Counted from the stretch's first letter, positions 27,954-37,382 are shown. The stretch is DNA of 64,000 bases from Rickettsia typhi (GCA_945865485.1 CAMBEC010000003.1:124001-188000); one strand, 5' to 3'. The notes: generated from the sequence alone by a model not told the origin. Numbers and translations: made by a program.

Positions 27954-29210
27954 ATGAATCAATCAAATATTCTAAAGTTATTTACTGATTACAGGCAGTT
28001 CCAAATCTTTATTTTAGGGATCTTCAGTGGTATGCCACTTTTTATTATATACTCTACTATTGCAGCATGGATGAAGGGAGCAAATATAGATATTGCAATT
28101 ATTACCTCTTTTGCTGCGGCGAGGGTTTTTTATTCCCTTAAGGTTTTCTGGTCTCCTTTAATTGACCACCTCAAACTACCGATAATCCATCGTTTAGGAA
28201 GGCGCAAGAGCTGGATGTGCTTAATATCAGGTATAATAGCGTTTATTATATTTTCATATAGTAAATTAGATCCAAATGAATCTATTGGGATGATTTATAT
28301 ATTGACTATTGCTCTAGGTGTAGCATCAGCAACTTTGGATATAGTGATCGATGCATTTAGAATTGATACAATTGAAAAAGAAAAGCTTTCTGTGGCTGCA
28401 GCAAATGCAGTTTTTGGATATAGAGTAGGTGGACTAATAGCTGTTGCAGGTGCATTTTTTGTTGCAGAAGATTACGGTTGGAACATTGCCTTTTTAGCTA
28501 TAAGCTCTTTATATTTTATTGGAATATTTTTTATTCTAACTTTAAAAGAGCCAAAAATCGAACAAGCGGCTATCAATATACTAAGTATTTCTTCGTGGAG
28601 ACTTATGACGATTGATCCGTTTGCTGATTTTTTAAAGCGTGATGGAGCAATAGTTATTTTGCTTGCTGTAATATTCTATAAATTGGGTGATGCTATGCTT
28701 GGTGTAGTTGCAATGCCATTCTATATAGAGCTTGGCTTTACACTTAAAGAAATTGGGGCAATAACTAAAGTTTTTGGCTTAATTGCAACCATTGGTGGAG
28801 CTTATGTTGGCGGCGTAATAATGTATCGCTATGGCAGTATTAAAGGGTTGATATTTTGTGGAATTGCACAAGCCGTAACAAATTTAGCTTTCGTATGGTT
28901 ACATCACCAGGGGCATGATACAAATGCTCTAATGATTGCAATAAGTATCGAGAATATGGCTTCTGGAATGGGAGATGCAGCTCTTGTAGGGTATTTGAGT
29001 TATTTATGTAATAAACAGTTTTCAGCAACGCAATATGCACTGCTTAGTAGTTTATCTGGATTGTTTAGTCATACTATAGTAGGTTTTGGTGGTTCGATTA
29101 TGAAGCTAATGGGTTGGGATAATTATTTTATTATGACGGTATTTTTAGCGATTCCTGGGTTGCTTTTATTATTGTATTTAAATAAGAGATTTGAAGGAAA
29201 AACAACATAA
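27954..29210 (+). CDS. ampG: AmpG-like muropeptide permease (MFS)
   Basis: Major-facilitator transporter of the AmpG type, which imports anhydro-muropeptides from the periplasm for cell-wall recycling. The 418-aa protein has about 12 membrane segments and the family stretches Y-S-T-I-A-A-W-M, F-W-S-P-L-I-D-H, L-G-R-R-K-S-W and D-I-V-I-D-A-F-R-I-D. I chose the ATG at 27954 (M-N-Q-S-N) because homologues begin just before the first helix; the frame is open back to an ATG-less start at 27900. Several ampG copies are usual in Rickettsia. A carboxypeptidase gene follows, matching a cell-wall role. Confidence 0.88.
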   Translation: MNQSNILKLFTDYRQFQIFILGIFSGMPLFIIYSTIAAWMKGANIDIAIITSFAAARVFYSLKVFWSPLIDHLKLPIIHRLGRRKSWMCLISGIIAFIIFSYSKLDPNESIGMIYILTIALGVASATLDIVIDAFRIDTIEKEKLSVAAANAVFGYRVGGLIAVAGAFFVAEDYGWNIAFLAISSLYFIGIFFILTLKEPKIEQAAINILSISSWRLMTIDPFADFLKRDGAIVILLAVIFYKLGDAMLGVVAMPFYIELGFTLKEIGAITKVFGLIATIGGAYVGGVIMYRYGSIKGLIFCGIAQAVTNLAFVWLHHQGHDTNALMIAISIENMASGMGDAALVGYLSYLCNKQFSATQYALLSSLSGLFSHTIVGFGGSIMKLMGWDNYFIMTVFLAIPGLLLLLYLNKRFEGKTT

Positions 29211-29305
29211 AGTAAAATATAACGATTCTGATTTATATATGTTGATTTTTTACAAACGGTTTTATGCTACTCTTTAGTTACAGAATTTTTTGGTTAGGTT
29301 TTTTT

Positions 29306-30211
29306 ATGTTTAAGAAGTTATCTTCTGTTTTATTAGTGTTATTTTTAGTAACAAATGTTTCTGCAGCTACGATAGCAAAAAATAAAAAGCCAAGAAAATC
29401 TATTTCTTCCCCTATACAAACAAGCTTAATAGTCGATGGCAAAACTGGTAAGGTCCTTCATGCAAGTAATTCGAAAGAGAAGATTTATCCTGCCTCATTA
29501 ACAAAAGTTATGACTATATACATGCTATTTGAAGCTCTAGAATCAGGCAAAGTAGGGATGAATGATAAGTTTTATGTTTCTAAATATGCATCCCAAGCAC
29601 TGCCTTTAAAGCTATATGTGCAACCGGGTGAAAAAATAACTGTAAAAGACTCTATACGAGCTGTAATTATTAAGTCTGCCAACGATGTATCCAGAGTTGT
29701 TGCGGAGAATCTTGCCGGCGGTTCTGAAACTAAGTTTGCTCGTTTAATGACGGCTAAAGCACATCAGCTTGGAATGAAAAATACTAATTTTACTAATGCT
29801 GATGGGTGGCATAATCCAAAACAAGTAACGACTGCAGTTGATTTGGCAAAATTATCTATCGCAATTAAGCGTGATTTTCCACAATATTATGCTTTTTTTA
29901 GTGAGACGAGTTTTACTTATAAAGGCAAGACAGTTAATGGGCATAACAGGGTTACTGCGACATACCCTGGAGCTGAAGGTCTAAAAACTGGATATCACAT
30001 ACCAGCTGGATGTAACCTTATTACAGTAGCAACAAGAGGTAACAAGAGCTTGATTGGTGTGGTCACCGGAAGAAAGAGTGGTGCTGTGCGTGATAGACAT
30101 ATGGTTGAGTTGTTAGATAAGCATTTTGGCGTAGCACACCAAGTTAAAGTTGTTAAAAAAACTGGCAAACCTTCAAAGAAAACAGTAAAAGTTGCTTCGA
30201 GACATAAGTAG
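29306..30211 (+). CDS. dacF: D-alanyl-D-alanine carboxypeptidase (DacF/PBP5 family)
   Basis: Periplasmic low-molecular-mass penicillin-binding protein that trims the terminal D-Ala from stem peptides. A signal peptide (residues 1-20, ending V-S-A-A) supports the ATG at 29306 rather than the in-frame start at 29264. The three active-site motifs are S-L-T-K (64-67), S-A-N (124-126) and K-T-G (227-229). The protein is 301 aa, so only the catalytic domain is present. The usual PBP5 membrane-anchoring domain is replaced by a short lysine-rich tail. The stop codon lies in a 10-bp tandem duplication (30201-30220). Confidence 0.92.
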   Translation: MFKKLSSVLLVLFLVTNVSAATIAKNKKPRKSISSPIQTSLIVDGKTGKVLHASNSKEKIYPASLTKVMTIYMLFEALESGKVGMNDKFYVSKYASQALPLKLYVQPGEKITVKDSIRAVIIKSANDVSRVVAENLAGGSETKFARLMTAKAHQLGMKNTNFTNADGWHNPKQVTTAVDLAKLSIAIKRDFPQYYAFFSETSFTYKGKTVNGHNRVTATYPGAEGLKTGYHIPAGCNLITVATRGNKSLIGVVTGRKSGAVRDRHMVELLDKHFGVAHQVKVVKKTGKPSKKTVKVASRHK

Positions 30212-30220
30212 ACATAAGTA
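30201..30220. repeat. 10-bp tandem duplication over the dacF stop codon
   Basis: GACATAAGTA occurs twice without a gap (30201-30210, 30211-30220). The dacF stop TAG is at 30209-30211 and a second in-frame stop follows two codons later, so the duplication does not alter the protein. Confidence 0.85.
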
Positions 30221-30344
30221 GGAATAAAATAGTCATCAGTAACAACATAATCTCTCCCTAAATTCCTATTACAACTTATAAATTACCCGCTATCAATATT
30301 AGTCAAACAGGTATTGAGATTATTCTCAAGTATTAGCTTTCGTT

Positions 30345-31250
30345 TTACGCTTCAATAAGCATTTCCTTGTTTTTTTTAATAAGGTCAATAATACTCTTTA
30401 AACTTGGAGTCATTTTGTCTTTTCTCCAAGCTAAATAGCAGCGACCTGGAGTCTTAGGTCGATCAACTTCTTTTCTGATAAGGAGTCCCTTTTGGAGGTA
30501 AGGTTTGGCAAGCTTAAGTGGAAGGAATCCGACTCCGAGCCCAGCTACTTGTGCATTTATTTTACTCTCCATTGAAGAAACGGATAAAAATTGACGCTCT
30601 GGAGCGTATCCTGATGCTGCTTTAGGAATGTTTTTTGCTGTATCGGGCGTAATAATTATACGATGATGGGCAATTTCTTTAAAAGTAAGAGGAATTATAG
30701 TTTGAGCCAATGGATGTTGTGGAGCAACAGCAAATACAAAGTGTATATCTCCGAGAGTTTGATAATGATACTGAGATTCAGTAGGTGGTTCTGATAAATA
30801 TCCAATAACCAAATGGCTTTTTCCTGAGAGGAGAGAATCTCTGCACCCATTTAAGATTTCTGCAGAAGTACATACTGAAGTTTCGGGGTATAACTCAAAA
30901 AAAATTCCAAGTATTTGCTGGATACCATCAAAACCAAGTGCTGCATCATAGGCTATAGATAAGTTTGATGGAATGAGACCTGCTGACACCTTTATTTTAT
31001 TCTCCAAAGACTGAGCTTGTTCAAGAAGTGAACGTCCTTCTTTCAAAAGTTCTTGCCCTAGTGGCGTTAATTTAAATCGATAGCCAGAACGATTAACAAG
31101 AGAAACACCTAAATCTGATTCTAATTGCTTGATTGCATAAGTGACTGCTGATGGTACGCGATGCAATTCTTCAGCAGCGGAAGCGAAACTATTGTTTCTT
31201 TCGACAGCATCTAAAACACGTAGTTTATCTAAACTAATACGCATATTCAA
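30345..31250 (-). CDS. LysR-family transcriptional regulator
   Basis: 301-aa LysR-type regulator. The N-terminal winged helix-turn-helix is clear (L-D-A-V-E-R-N-N-S-F-A-S-A-A-E-E-L, V-P-S-A-V-T-Y-A-I-K-Q-L-E), followed by the linker helix and a substrate-binding domain from about residue 95. Two starts (31250, 31244) precede the same conserved M-R-I-S-L. It is divergent from the periplasmic rhodanese with a 224-base spacer, a typical arrangement for a LysR regulator and its target. LysR proteins are uncommon in reduced Rickettsiaceae. The inducer is unknown. Confidence 0.92.
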   Translation of the reverse strand: MNMRISLDKLRVLDAVERNNSFASAAEELHRVPSAVTYAIKQLESDLGVSLVNRSGYRFKLTPLGQELLKEGRSLLEQAQSLENKIKVSAGLIPSNLSIAYDAALGFDGIQQILGIFFELYPETSVCTSAEILNGCRDSLLSGKSHLVIGYLSEPPTESQYHYQTLGDIHFVFAVAPQHPLAQTIIPLTFKEIAHHRIIITPDTAKNIPKAASGYAPERQFLSVSSMESKINAQVAGLGVGFLPLKLAKPYLQKGLLIRKEVDRPKTPGRCYLAWRKDKMTPSLKSIIDLIKKNKEMLIEA

Positions 31251-31474
31251 AAATTCTGAATAAGTTTATCAAAAAATAATAATTTTTATTTTCTATAATA
31301 ATAGTTATAACAAATACATAGCAAGTCATTTTAGAAATATTTGCTTAAAATATTAACTTAAAGGAAATTGAAGATGCTCAAAAAAACTGTACTTATAATT
31401 GACTTTTGAACTATAGGCTAAAAGTATTTTAGTATTTTTGATAACTATAAAAACCCTAGAAGAGGAATTAACTG

Positions 31475-31987
31475 ATGAAAAATCTACGTACAAAAAGCCT
31501 GATTATCTTTGTATTATTTATAAGTTTACCATTTTCTACATTTGCTGAAAGTGCGTCTAGTAGAAAGCCAAAAAGCACTGAAGTAAATAAAATACAAGAC
31601 ACTCAAAAAGCATTCGAGTATTTTGAAACTGAATTGAACTTCAAAACAAATGCATATTTCATAAATAGAGCTATAAAAGAAAAAATGCCGAATATTAATA
31701 TTATTGATGTTCGATCTGCTGAAGCTTTCCGTAAAGGGCATATTCCAGGAGCAATTAATATTCCTAGTGAAAAGCATAGTGGCTTTGAGGGAAATGAGAC
31801 AGATATCCCAGGCTTGCGCAAGGATGCCTTTAATTGTATTTATTGCTACTCGGCTACTTGCAATTTATCTCAAAAAGCGGCGAAGAAATTTGCATCTCTT
31901 GGATATCCAGTTAAGGAAATAGCAGGTGGATATAAGGCGTGGATAGAAGAATACAAATTTCCCGTTGAGACATATCCAACAAAATAA
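31475..31987 (+). CDS. Periplasmic rhodanese-like protein
   Basis: 170-aa protein with a signal peptide (residues 1-25, ending T-F-A-E) and a single rhodanese domain. The domain entry N-I-I-D-V-R-S-A-E-A-F-R-K-G-H-I-P-G-A-I-N-I-P is textbook. The active-site loop reads Y-C-Y-S-A-T-C-N-L-S, with the sulfur-carrying cysteine and a second cysteine four residues on, and the closing G-G-Y-K-A-W follows. The upstream GAGGAATTAACTG places a ribosome site before the ATG at 31475. Location suggests sulfur or thiol chemistry in the periplasm, perhaps controlled by the divergent LysR protein; that link is inference. Confidence 0.88.
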   Translation: MKNLRTKSLIIFVLFISLPFSTFAESASSRKPKSTEVNKIQDTQKAFEYFETELNFKTNAYFINRAIKEKMPNINIIDVRSAEAFRKGHIPGAINIPSEKHSGFEGNETDIPGLRKDAFNCIYCYSATCNLSQKAAKKFASLGYPVKEIAGGYKAWIEEYKFPVETYPTK

Positions 31988-32003
31988 GGGGGAAAATAAG
32001 GCG

Positions 32004-32041
32004 GGATTTATAATACAGTATTTTATTTGTATTATAAATCC
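32004..32041. terminator. Perfect 14-bp hairpin between the rhodanese and lysozyme genes
   Basis: GGATTTATAATACA (32004-32017) is exactly complementary to 32028-32041, with a 10-base loop. It sits between two convergent stop codons (31987 and 32047). The stem is AT-rich and neither side ends in a long U-run, so it is a probable but not classic bidirectional terminator. Confidence 0.7.
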
Positions 32042-32046
32042 TTAAA

Positions 32047-32487
32047 TTAAATATCCAGCAAGAACAAATTTCTTTCAACTGATCTTCTTAAAACTAAACC
32101 TTGTAGCCTTTTTCCACCGGCATATACCCATCTCAAGAACTCTCTGCCAGCTTCTTTATTTAGGCCATAATTAACTTTTTGCCGCAAAATTGAACGTTGC
32201 AATGCTCCTCCTCCCATATTGAATGTAAAAGAAACTAGTGCTGCGAATTGATTATCATGTAACGATGTATCTATGTATTTTATCACTGCTCTCTCGGAAT
32301 AAATTAAATCTTTTGCAAGAATATCTTCTGCTTCCCTCAACGATATAGTTCCAAATTTTTCTCCGGCCTGAATTTTATGCCCGTAGCCGATGGTTAAGTG
32401 ACCACCGGCGCAAATATAAGCTTCTGATTTAAAGCCTTCAAAATGTTTTATTAGTTCAATGCCTTTGATATTTGTAAATCTGTGCAT
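32047..32487 (-). CDS. GH24 phage-type lysozyme (endolysin)
   Basis: Muramidase of the T4/P21 lysozyme family, 146 aa. Catalytic Glu17 is in H-F-E-G-F and the Thr32-containing L-T-I-G-Y-G-H is intact. Between them A-Y-I-C-A-G-G-H replaces the A-Y-x-D-P-x-G pattern of T4; a cysteine at that point is common in the R21-type and alphaproteobacterial enzymes. The C-terminal F-L-R-W-V-Y-A-G-G-K-x-L-x-G-L-x-x-R-R pattern is also typical. There is no signal peptide, so it would depend on the holin gene directly upstream. Together they form a lysis pair at the end of a gene-transfer-agent block. Confidence 0.9.
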   Translation of the reverse strand: MHRFTNIKGIELIKHFEGFKSEAYICAGGHLTIGYGHKIQAGEKFGTISLREAEDILAKDLIYSERAVIKYIDTSLHDNQFAALVSFTFNMGGGALQRSILRQKVNYGLNKEAGREFLRWVYAGGKRLQGLVLRRSVERNLFLLDI

Positions 32488-32500
32488 ATTTTTATATTAT

Positions 32501-32965
32501 TTACTTTGATTCAGTATATTTATTTTTCCAGAAATTCTTGAAAGTTCTTTGACCGTAATAGAAACTAATCACACCAGCAAAAATTGCCTGATCATCAATA
32601 GTCCATATTATATCTAAATATTCAATTACATGAGCCGAAGCAGATATGGCTTTGTATTGTAAATATTTTACTGACATGTACATAAAGAAAAAACTATATG
32701 CAAGCATAGGCCTTACAGATCCATTTAGCATATCTATCCACTTAATATCAGTTTTATAAGTAGAATACAAAGAAGCTTGTTCCAAAATATCTCTAGAAAC
32801 ATGTATTTCCTCTAGAGTTTTTGATGCATTTACTTTGTTATATTCTATTTGTCTATCAAGAATGTTAAGTTCATGTTTCTTGTCATTTATATCCTTAAAA
32901 TATTTAATAAATTCTGGAACGATAGAGCTAATAAATCCAGCAATTGATGCAAGTAATGTGATCAT
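32501..32965 (-). CDS. GTA-type three-transmembrane holin
   Basis: 154-aa membrane protein. It has one hydrophobic segment at the N-terminus, a charged helix (residues 25-70), then two further hydrophobic stretches. The S-V-R-P-M-L-A-Y-S-F-F-F-M-Y segment and the C-terminal I-F-A-G-V-I-S-F-Y-Y-G-Q-R-T-F match the pattern of the GTA/phage 3TM holin family found in alphaproteobacteria. It would open the inner membrane for the lysozyme encoded 13 bases downstream. Confidence 0.82.
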   Translation of the reverse strand: MITLLASIAGFISSIVPEFIKYFKDINDKKHELNILDRQIEYNKVNASKTLEEIHVSRDILEQASLYSTYKTDIKWIDMLNGSVRPMLAYSFFFMYMSVKYLQYKAISASAHVIEYLDIIWTIDDQAIFAGVISFYYGQRTFKNFWKNKYTESK

Positions 32966-32976
32966 AAATTTATCCT

Positions 32977-33636
32977 TTAATAACTAAAATTTTGAGCAAT
33001 AATTTTTCCTAGGAAATGTTGACTTTCTGGGAGTTGATATAGTTTAATTAAATCCATTGAATTTTTAGATTGGCTCATAATATGCTGTTGCTTTCCTTCC
33101 CAAAGAATATTTGCCGACCACTTTATATTAAATAATTCAGTGGATGATTGTTTTATAATAATAGAAATTTCTGGGTTCACTTTTTCTTCAATCCCAATTG
33201 CAGTATCCGAATTGAGATATAGATAATGATAAGACTGTTTAGGAGAGATTAAAAATTTTTGATTAGTGCCAATAAATTTACTTGGAACAATTGACTCTTC
33301 GGATTTTGTACTTGGCAAAGATATGTTTTTCCAATCATTGTCAGCAAATATATAAAAACAACCAGTTTTTATGATAAACACTACTATCCCTGCTTTTGGT
33401 TCTTGTAAAAGGACGACTTTGGAATTTAATGGTTTGTAACATATTTTATTTTTATCTTCCCCGCTTGAGATAATAAACTTTTCTCCATTTTTTAATTGTT
33501 CTGGTTTGTGATCAATAAAATCAATCACGCTGAAATTCATAAAGCTATCAATTTTTAATAAAGCTTCATTGAATACAATATCCTTGTTTAATTGTGATGG
33601 AACCATCAGATCCATACAAAAATTTGTAGTTTTCAT
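32977..33636 (-). CDS. DUF2793-like GTA-associated protein
   Basis: 219-aa protein with the N-terminal pattern Q-L-N-K-D-I-V-F-N-E-A-L-L-K-I-D-S-F. This parallels the Q-x-x-K-x-x-x-x-N-E-A-x-x-x-L-D start of DUF2793 proteins that accompany gene-transfer-agent tail genes. The stretch G-E-K-F-I-I-S-S-G and a W-K-N-I following match the continuation of that domain (a repeated W-x-x-I-x-P theme). Function is unknown; an attachment or head-fibre role has been suggested for relatives. The last 100 residues are not recognised. It lies between the megatron gene and the holin. Confidence 0.7.
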   Translation of the reverse strand: MKTTNFCMDLMVPSQLNKDIVFNEALLKIDSFMNFSVIDFIDHKPEQLKNGEKFIISSGEDKNKICYKPLNSKVVLLQEPKAGIVVFIIKTGCFYIFADNDWKNISLPSTKSEESIVPSKFIGTNQKFLISPKQSYHYLYLNSDTAIGIEEKVNPEISIIIKQSSTELFNIKWSANILWEGKQQHIMSQSKNSMDLIKLYQLPESQHFLGKIIAQNFSY

Positions 33637-33703
33637 ATACGCTCCAGATTAAATTAATTTAGCGAAGCCATGTCTGTTGACCTAGGGTCTCCATATATTG
33701 TCT

Positions 33704-33730
33704 GAGATCCATGGTCAAGCCTGGTATGAC
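33704..33730. repeat. Intergenic palindromic element 8
   Basis: Located between the DUF2793-like gene and the megatron gene. It reads ATCCATGG, then TCAAGCCTGGTATGAC, a slightly mutated copy of the ATACCGG...CCGGTATGAC short element, with the same TGTGTTT following as at 24317. The insertion separates genes that would otherwise be one transcript. Confidence 0.6.
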
Positions 33731-33755
33731 TGTGTTTTATTCAGAATAAATTGAC

Positions 33756-36700
33756 TCATTTATCAATTATAACAACTTTATATCCGTGACTAATATCTAG
33801 TGACTTCATATCAATAATAATTTCATATAAATCAGTATTAAAACTTATCTCTTGACCTGCAGCAGTAACTTTTATAGTAAATTGATAAGATTTTTTTATT
33901 GATGAGAATTGCCAATTTCCATCATCCTTGTCGCGTAACACCCAGCTTAAGAATAAATTTTGGCCTATTAACTCTTGTCGAGTTAAGTAGGGAGGCAAAG
34001 GTCGCTGAGCTTTATTTTGATAAATGATTGATAATTCGCAACCATAACACTTAAAATCTATAGACTGGTCTAGTAATTTTTCTGATATAGGAATTGTGGT
34101 GATATCAGAATTTAATAAGATAAAATTTTCCCCCCAAATATGTTCTCGCATATATTGCTCAGTGCCCATCGCCCCTCTAGTTAGGTATGAAACTTTATAT
34201 AAATTGGTGCGCATTTTTTCAATGTACTTAAAGCAGATTAATTCGTTGCCAACCATTGCATAGTTCCAATCGCCAGAGTTTGATATATCAAGATCATCAG
34301 CATTAACGAGCACAAAATTTTCCTCATCAATATGAAAGATATTTACTTCTAAAGTTTGTTCAAAGCTTACAACTGTTCCAATTGAATTGGATGGCAAAAT
34401 AGTAGTGATTCTGTTCCAATTGGCACTAGTGTCACTACTGAGCTTCGCATATATAGGAGAATTTGATATTCCTTGAAAATAGGCGTATAGTTCTGGTGTA
34501 TTTGCTCCACTTAAAGAAAATGGGAGGTCAATAATAATTAATTTTGCTTCCGTAGTTGGTTTAAATTCAGCGTTTAATTTATTCTTTGCAAACGGTATTT
34601 TAGAGTAAGAATGCTTGTCGTCAATAATCCCGGTTACTATCATTTGTAAATTTTGTAACACTATGCTAATTATTCTGATGGAATATCTTTTGTTTTGGTA
34701 GTTAAGTATAACAAAGTCACTAGGTTTTAATTTTAGATCAAAACTGTTTAAAATAAATTTAAGTATTCTATCTTCATAATGAGAGTTTTTAAGGAGCATT
34801 TGACAAATTCTTTGAGCTTCTGATTCTGTCATTGCAATTGGTAAGCGTAGGGTTACCTTACTAGCATAAGAGCTAGTTTCATTATTGATATACTTGTATG
34901 CAGTGCTATAATTATCGTCTTGATTTATGAAGTAAAAATCAATTTCTTTGAGTGTCAAATCTTTTGGTATATCTATTTCTTCAATAAAAGAATTATTTGA
35001 TAATTTTAGGAATTCAGAAGAATCGACAAAGATTTCCTTTCCGTACTCTCTACTTACAAAAGCTATTATATCTCGATCATTAGCATTGATATCAAAGAAA
35101 TATGATGCGCGAAGAGTATTTATTGCATCAATAGCTGTAATACGATTGCTGAGCAAAAACCCTTCTACCGGTTGATCGACAGAAGATACTTCGACACGAT
35201 TAGTATCAATGCCACATTTTTTTGATATTTCAAGAATAATTGAGGCAACACTGGATGATCCGAATTTGTTATTTACCCAATGTCCTTTTTCCCATAAATA
35301 CCCGTCCCGCCAGATATTCATATGAGGCCAGGCGGGGTAGGGCCTTGCATCCCAAGTCCATAGAAACATTTGCCCGATATATTCTTGCGTATGCCAATAT
35401 TCCAAAAAAGCACGAATGGCTCTTCTTTGAATTGAAAAATCAATTCCTCCATTTGAATAGCGCGGCACCCCACCATCAATACATTTTGGGTCAAAAAATA
35501 TGTTCGGTTGATTTGGTGCTTTATCAATTGATGGAAACCCAAATTCAGTAAACCAAATTGGCTTAGCTTTTGGAATCCACGCAGTATTTTGTGTATCAGG
35601 ATTTTTGTGGGTATTCTCCCACCAATATCTCAAATTTTTCCATGCATACGCTGGGTCTAGTCTGTGTTTTATATTACGATTTTTTTGATCTATGTAATAG
35701 TCATACCCCTCACCTTTTGTCCAACCAATTGCAATTTCTTCGGGAGTAATGGCTGATGATGAGCAATCAGTAACAGGAAAATAGGCGTCAATACCAACAA
35801 AATCAATATCTTTTGAGGACCAAAGTGGATCTAGGTTAAACCATCCACCATCTGTGTGATGATATTCAGACCAATCTGCGGCATAAGAGACGAGAACATT
35901 AGCACCAACAATTTGCTTTACTGTGTGTGCTAATTTTATTAATTCATCAACTGCAGGAAATGTATTAGCAATATTGATTTTTGTTAGGCCTATTAACTCT
36001 GATCCAATTATAAATGCATCAACATGATCCTTCACTAAGTTTGCATAATGTATAATAAAATCATTGTAACCATGCTCTTGTTGAAAAAATTTTGAAATAT
36101 ATTTTGCTTCGCCGGTTAATCTACCTCTCCAAGGTTTTTGAGGAACATCCAAGAAAAACATGGGATTAAACATGACTTTTAGTTTTCGTGATTTAAGCTC
36201 AATCAAATATCTAATGACGCTTGCATCATTTACGCTTCCGCCATAAATTGGGTTTTGGTGATCATCTTTAGTTATCTCATATGCTGTATTTCGATCATAT
36301 TTTCCTACTTTCCATTCCTCAGAGTATTTCAAGCCCTTTTCTTTAAATTCAACAGCTGGTCTAATAATGCATTTATTAGCATCTAAATTATCACCAAACC
36401 AACATATAACCGGAGAAACCCACTCAATATTTTCACAGGTCATTTGTAGCTGATTAAGGCTATAGACACTATTTGCAATATTATAATGATTATGAGAATT
36501 AATTTTTGCAGTAGATATTACAGCACCAAATGAAGTAATTACTGATTTTTCTTGAATTTTAGTATCATACACGTATTCCCCAGATCCAGGAATCATAACA
36601 ATTGACTTTACTAAATCTTCAACGGATGCATCCCTAGTTACGTTAGCTTTTCTGGTAACTTCAAATGTAAAACCTGGAATATTATCATTAAAATCAGCAA

Positions 36701-37265
36701 GAGGTAGTTCTTCAAAAACAATATAAGCAAGGCCTCTGTAGGCTGGTGAAGGGTCTTTGGACTTTGCTGATATTAACGGATCAGAAAGTTGTTCTTCATC
36801 TCCCTTATATAGCCTAAATGTGTATCTACTTAGATCAATCAATTCATCACTATGCCATACTCGACTAATATCTACAATCTCGCCTTCACAAATAGCCATA
36901 GCGAAGCTTGAAAAATATTCGAGCTCAGTTGTTTGTCTTTCTAGAGTCAAATGCTTATTCTTAAAATGACTATGTGTACTTGAAGTACGCCTTCTCTCAG
37001 TGATTCGATCAGCCCAAATAATTTGGCCGGGAACTTTCATTCGACCGAATATTAAGGGAATAGGGGAGCCATACTTTGCAGTAGATATAGAAAAACTGTC
37101 TTTGACGTTTGTGAATTTATGAACTGTTTTTGTTCTGTTGATCCATTGATTATCAAAATAATCGCCTAATAGCCGCCCACCATATCTGCCTATTGTTGAT
37201 AAAATGCCGCCACCAAAATATTTTCCAATGCCACCACCAACATTGGCTAAAAAACTACCAAACAT
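33756..37265 (-). CDS. GTA baseplate megatron / gp15-like host-specificity protein
   Basis: 1169-aa protein corresponding to gp15 of the Rhodobacter gene transfer agent. It begins with a glycine-rich membrane-active-like stretch (G-G-G-I-G-K-Y-F-G-G-G-I-L-S-T-I-G). The phage-tail region follows with P-L-I-F-G-R-M-K-V-P-G and P-G-S-G-E-Y-V-Y-D. A TIM-barrel domain spans about 380-700 (D-F-V-G-I-D-A-Y-F-P, W-F-T-E-F-G-F-P, F-L-W-T-W-D-A-R-P-Y-P) and tail-type beta domains complete it. The TIM barrel resembles glycoside hydrolases and may cut cell-wall glycan during entry. The gene is intact, so it is probably still selected. Confidence 0.9.
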   Translation of the reverse strand: MFGSFLANVGGGIGKYFGGGILSTIGRYGGRLLGDYFDNQWINRTKTVHKFTNVKDSFSISTAKYGSPIPLIFGRMKVPGQIIWADRITERRRTSSTHSHFKNKHLTLERQTTELEYFSSFAMAICEGEIVDISRVWHSDELIDLSRYTFRLYKGDEEQLSDPLISAKSKDPSPAYRGLAYIVFEELPLADFNDNIPGFTFEVTRKANVTRDASVEDLVKSIVMIPGSGEYVYDTKIQEKSVITSFGAVISTAKINSHNHYNIANSVYSLNQLQMTCENIEWVSPVICWFGDNLDANKCIIRPAVEFKEKGLKYSEEWKVGKYDRNTAYEITKDDHQNPIYGGSVNDASVIRYLIELKSRKLKVMFNPMFFLDVPQKPWRGRLTGEAKYISKFFQQEHGYNDFIIHYANLVKDHVDAFIIGSELIGLTKINIANTFPAVDELIKLAHTVKQIVGANVLVSYAADWSEYHHTDGGWFNLDPLWSSKDIDFVGIDAYFPVTDCSSSAITPEEIAIGWTKGEGYDYYIDQKNRNIKHRLDPAYAWKNLRYWWENTHKNPDTQNTAWIPKAKPIWFTEFGFPSIDKAPNQPNIFFDPKCIDGGVPRYSNGGIDFSIQRRAIRAFLEYWHTQEYIGQMFLWTWDARPYPAWPHMNIWRDGYLWEKGHWVNNKFGSSSVASIILEISKKCGIDTNRVEVSSVDQPVEGFLLSNRITAIDAINTLRASYFFDINANDRDIIAFVSREYGKEIFVDSSEFLKLSNNSFIEEIDIPKDLTLKEIDFYFINQDDNYSTAYKYINNETSSYASKVTLRLPIAMTESEAQRICQMLLKNSHYEDRILKFILNSFDLKLKPSDFVILNYQNKRYSIRIISIVLQNLQMIVTGIIDDKHSYSKIPFAKNKLNAEFKPTTEAKLIIIDLPFSLSGANTPELYAYFQGISNSPIYAKLSSDTSANWNRITTILPSNSIGTVVSFEQTLEVNIFHIDEENFVLVNADDLDISNSGDWNYAMVGNELICFKYIEKMRTNLYKVSYLTRGAMGTEQYMREHIWGENFILLNSDITTIPISEKLLDQSIDFKCYGCELSIIYQNKAQRPLPPYLTRQELIGQNLFLSWVLRDKDDGNWQFSSIKKSYQFTIKVTAAGQEISFNTDLYEIIIDMKSLDISHGYKVVIIDK

Positions 37266-37382
37266 AATTATATTCTCTTTTAAATATTAATTAAGCTGGC
37301 TAACATAGCACTAAAAATGATGTTGACTAATAGGGGTAGAATATTTGATGTCCTTGCAACGTGCAATTCAGGGCAACTTATC

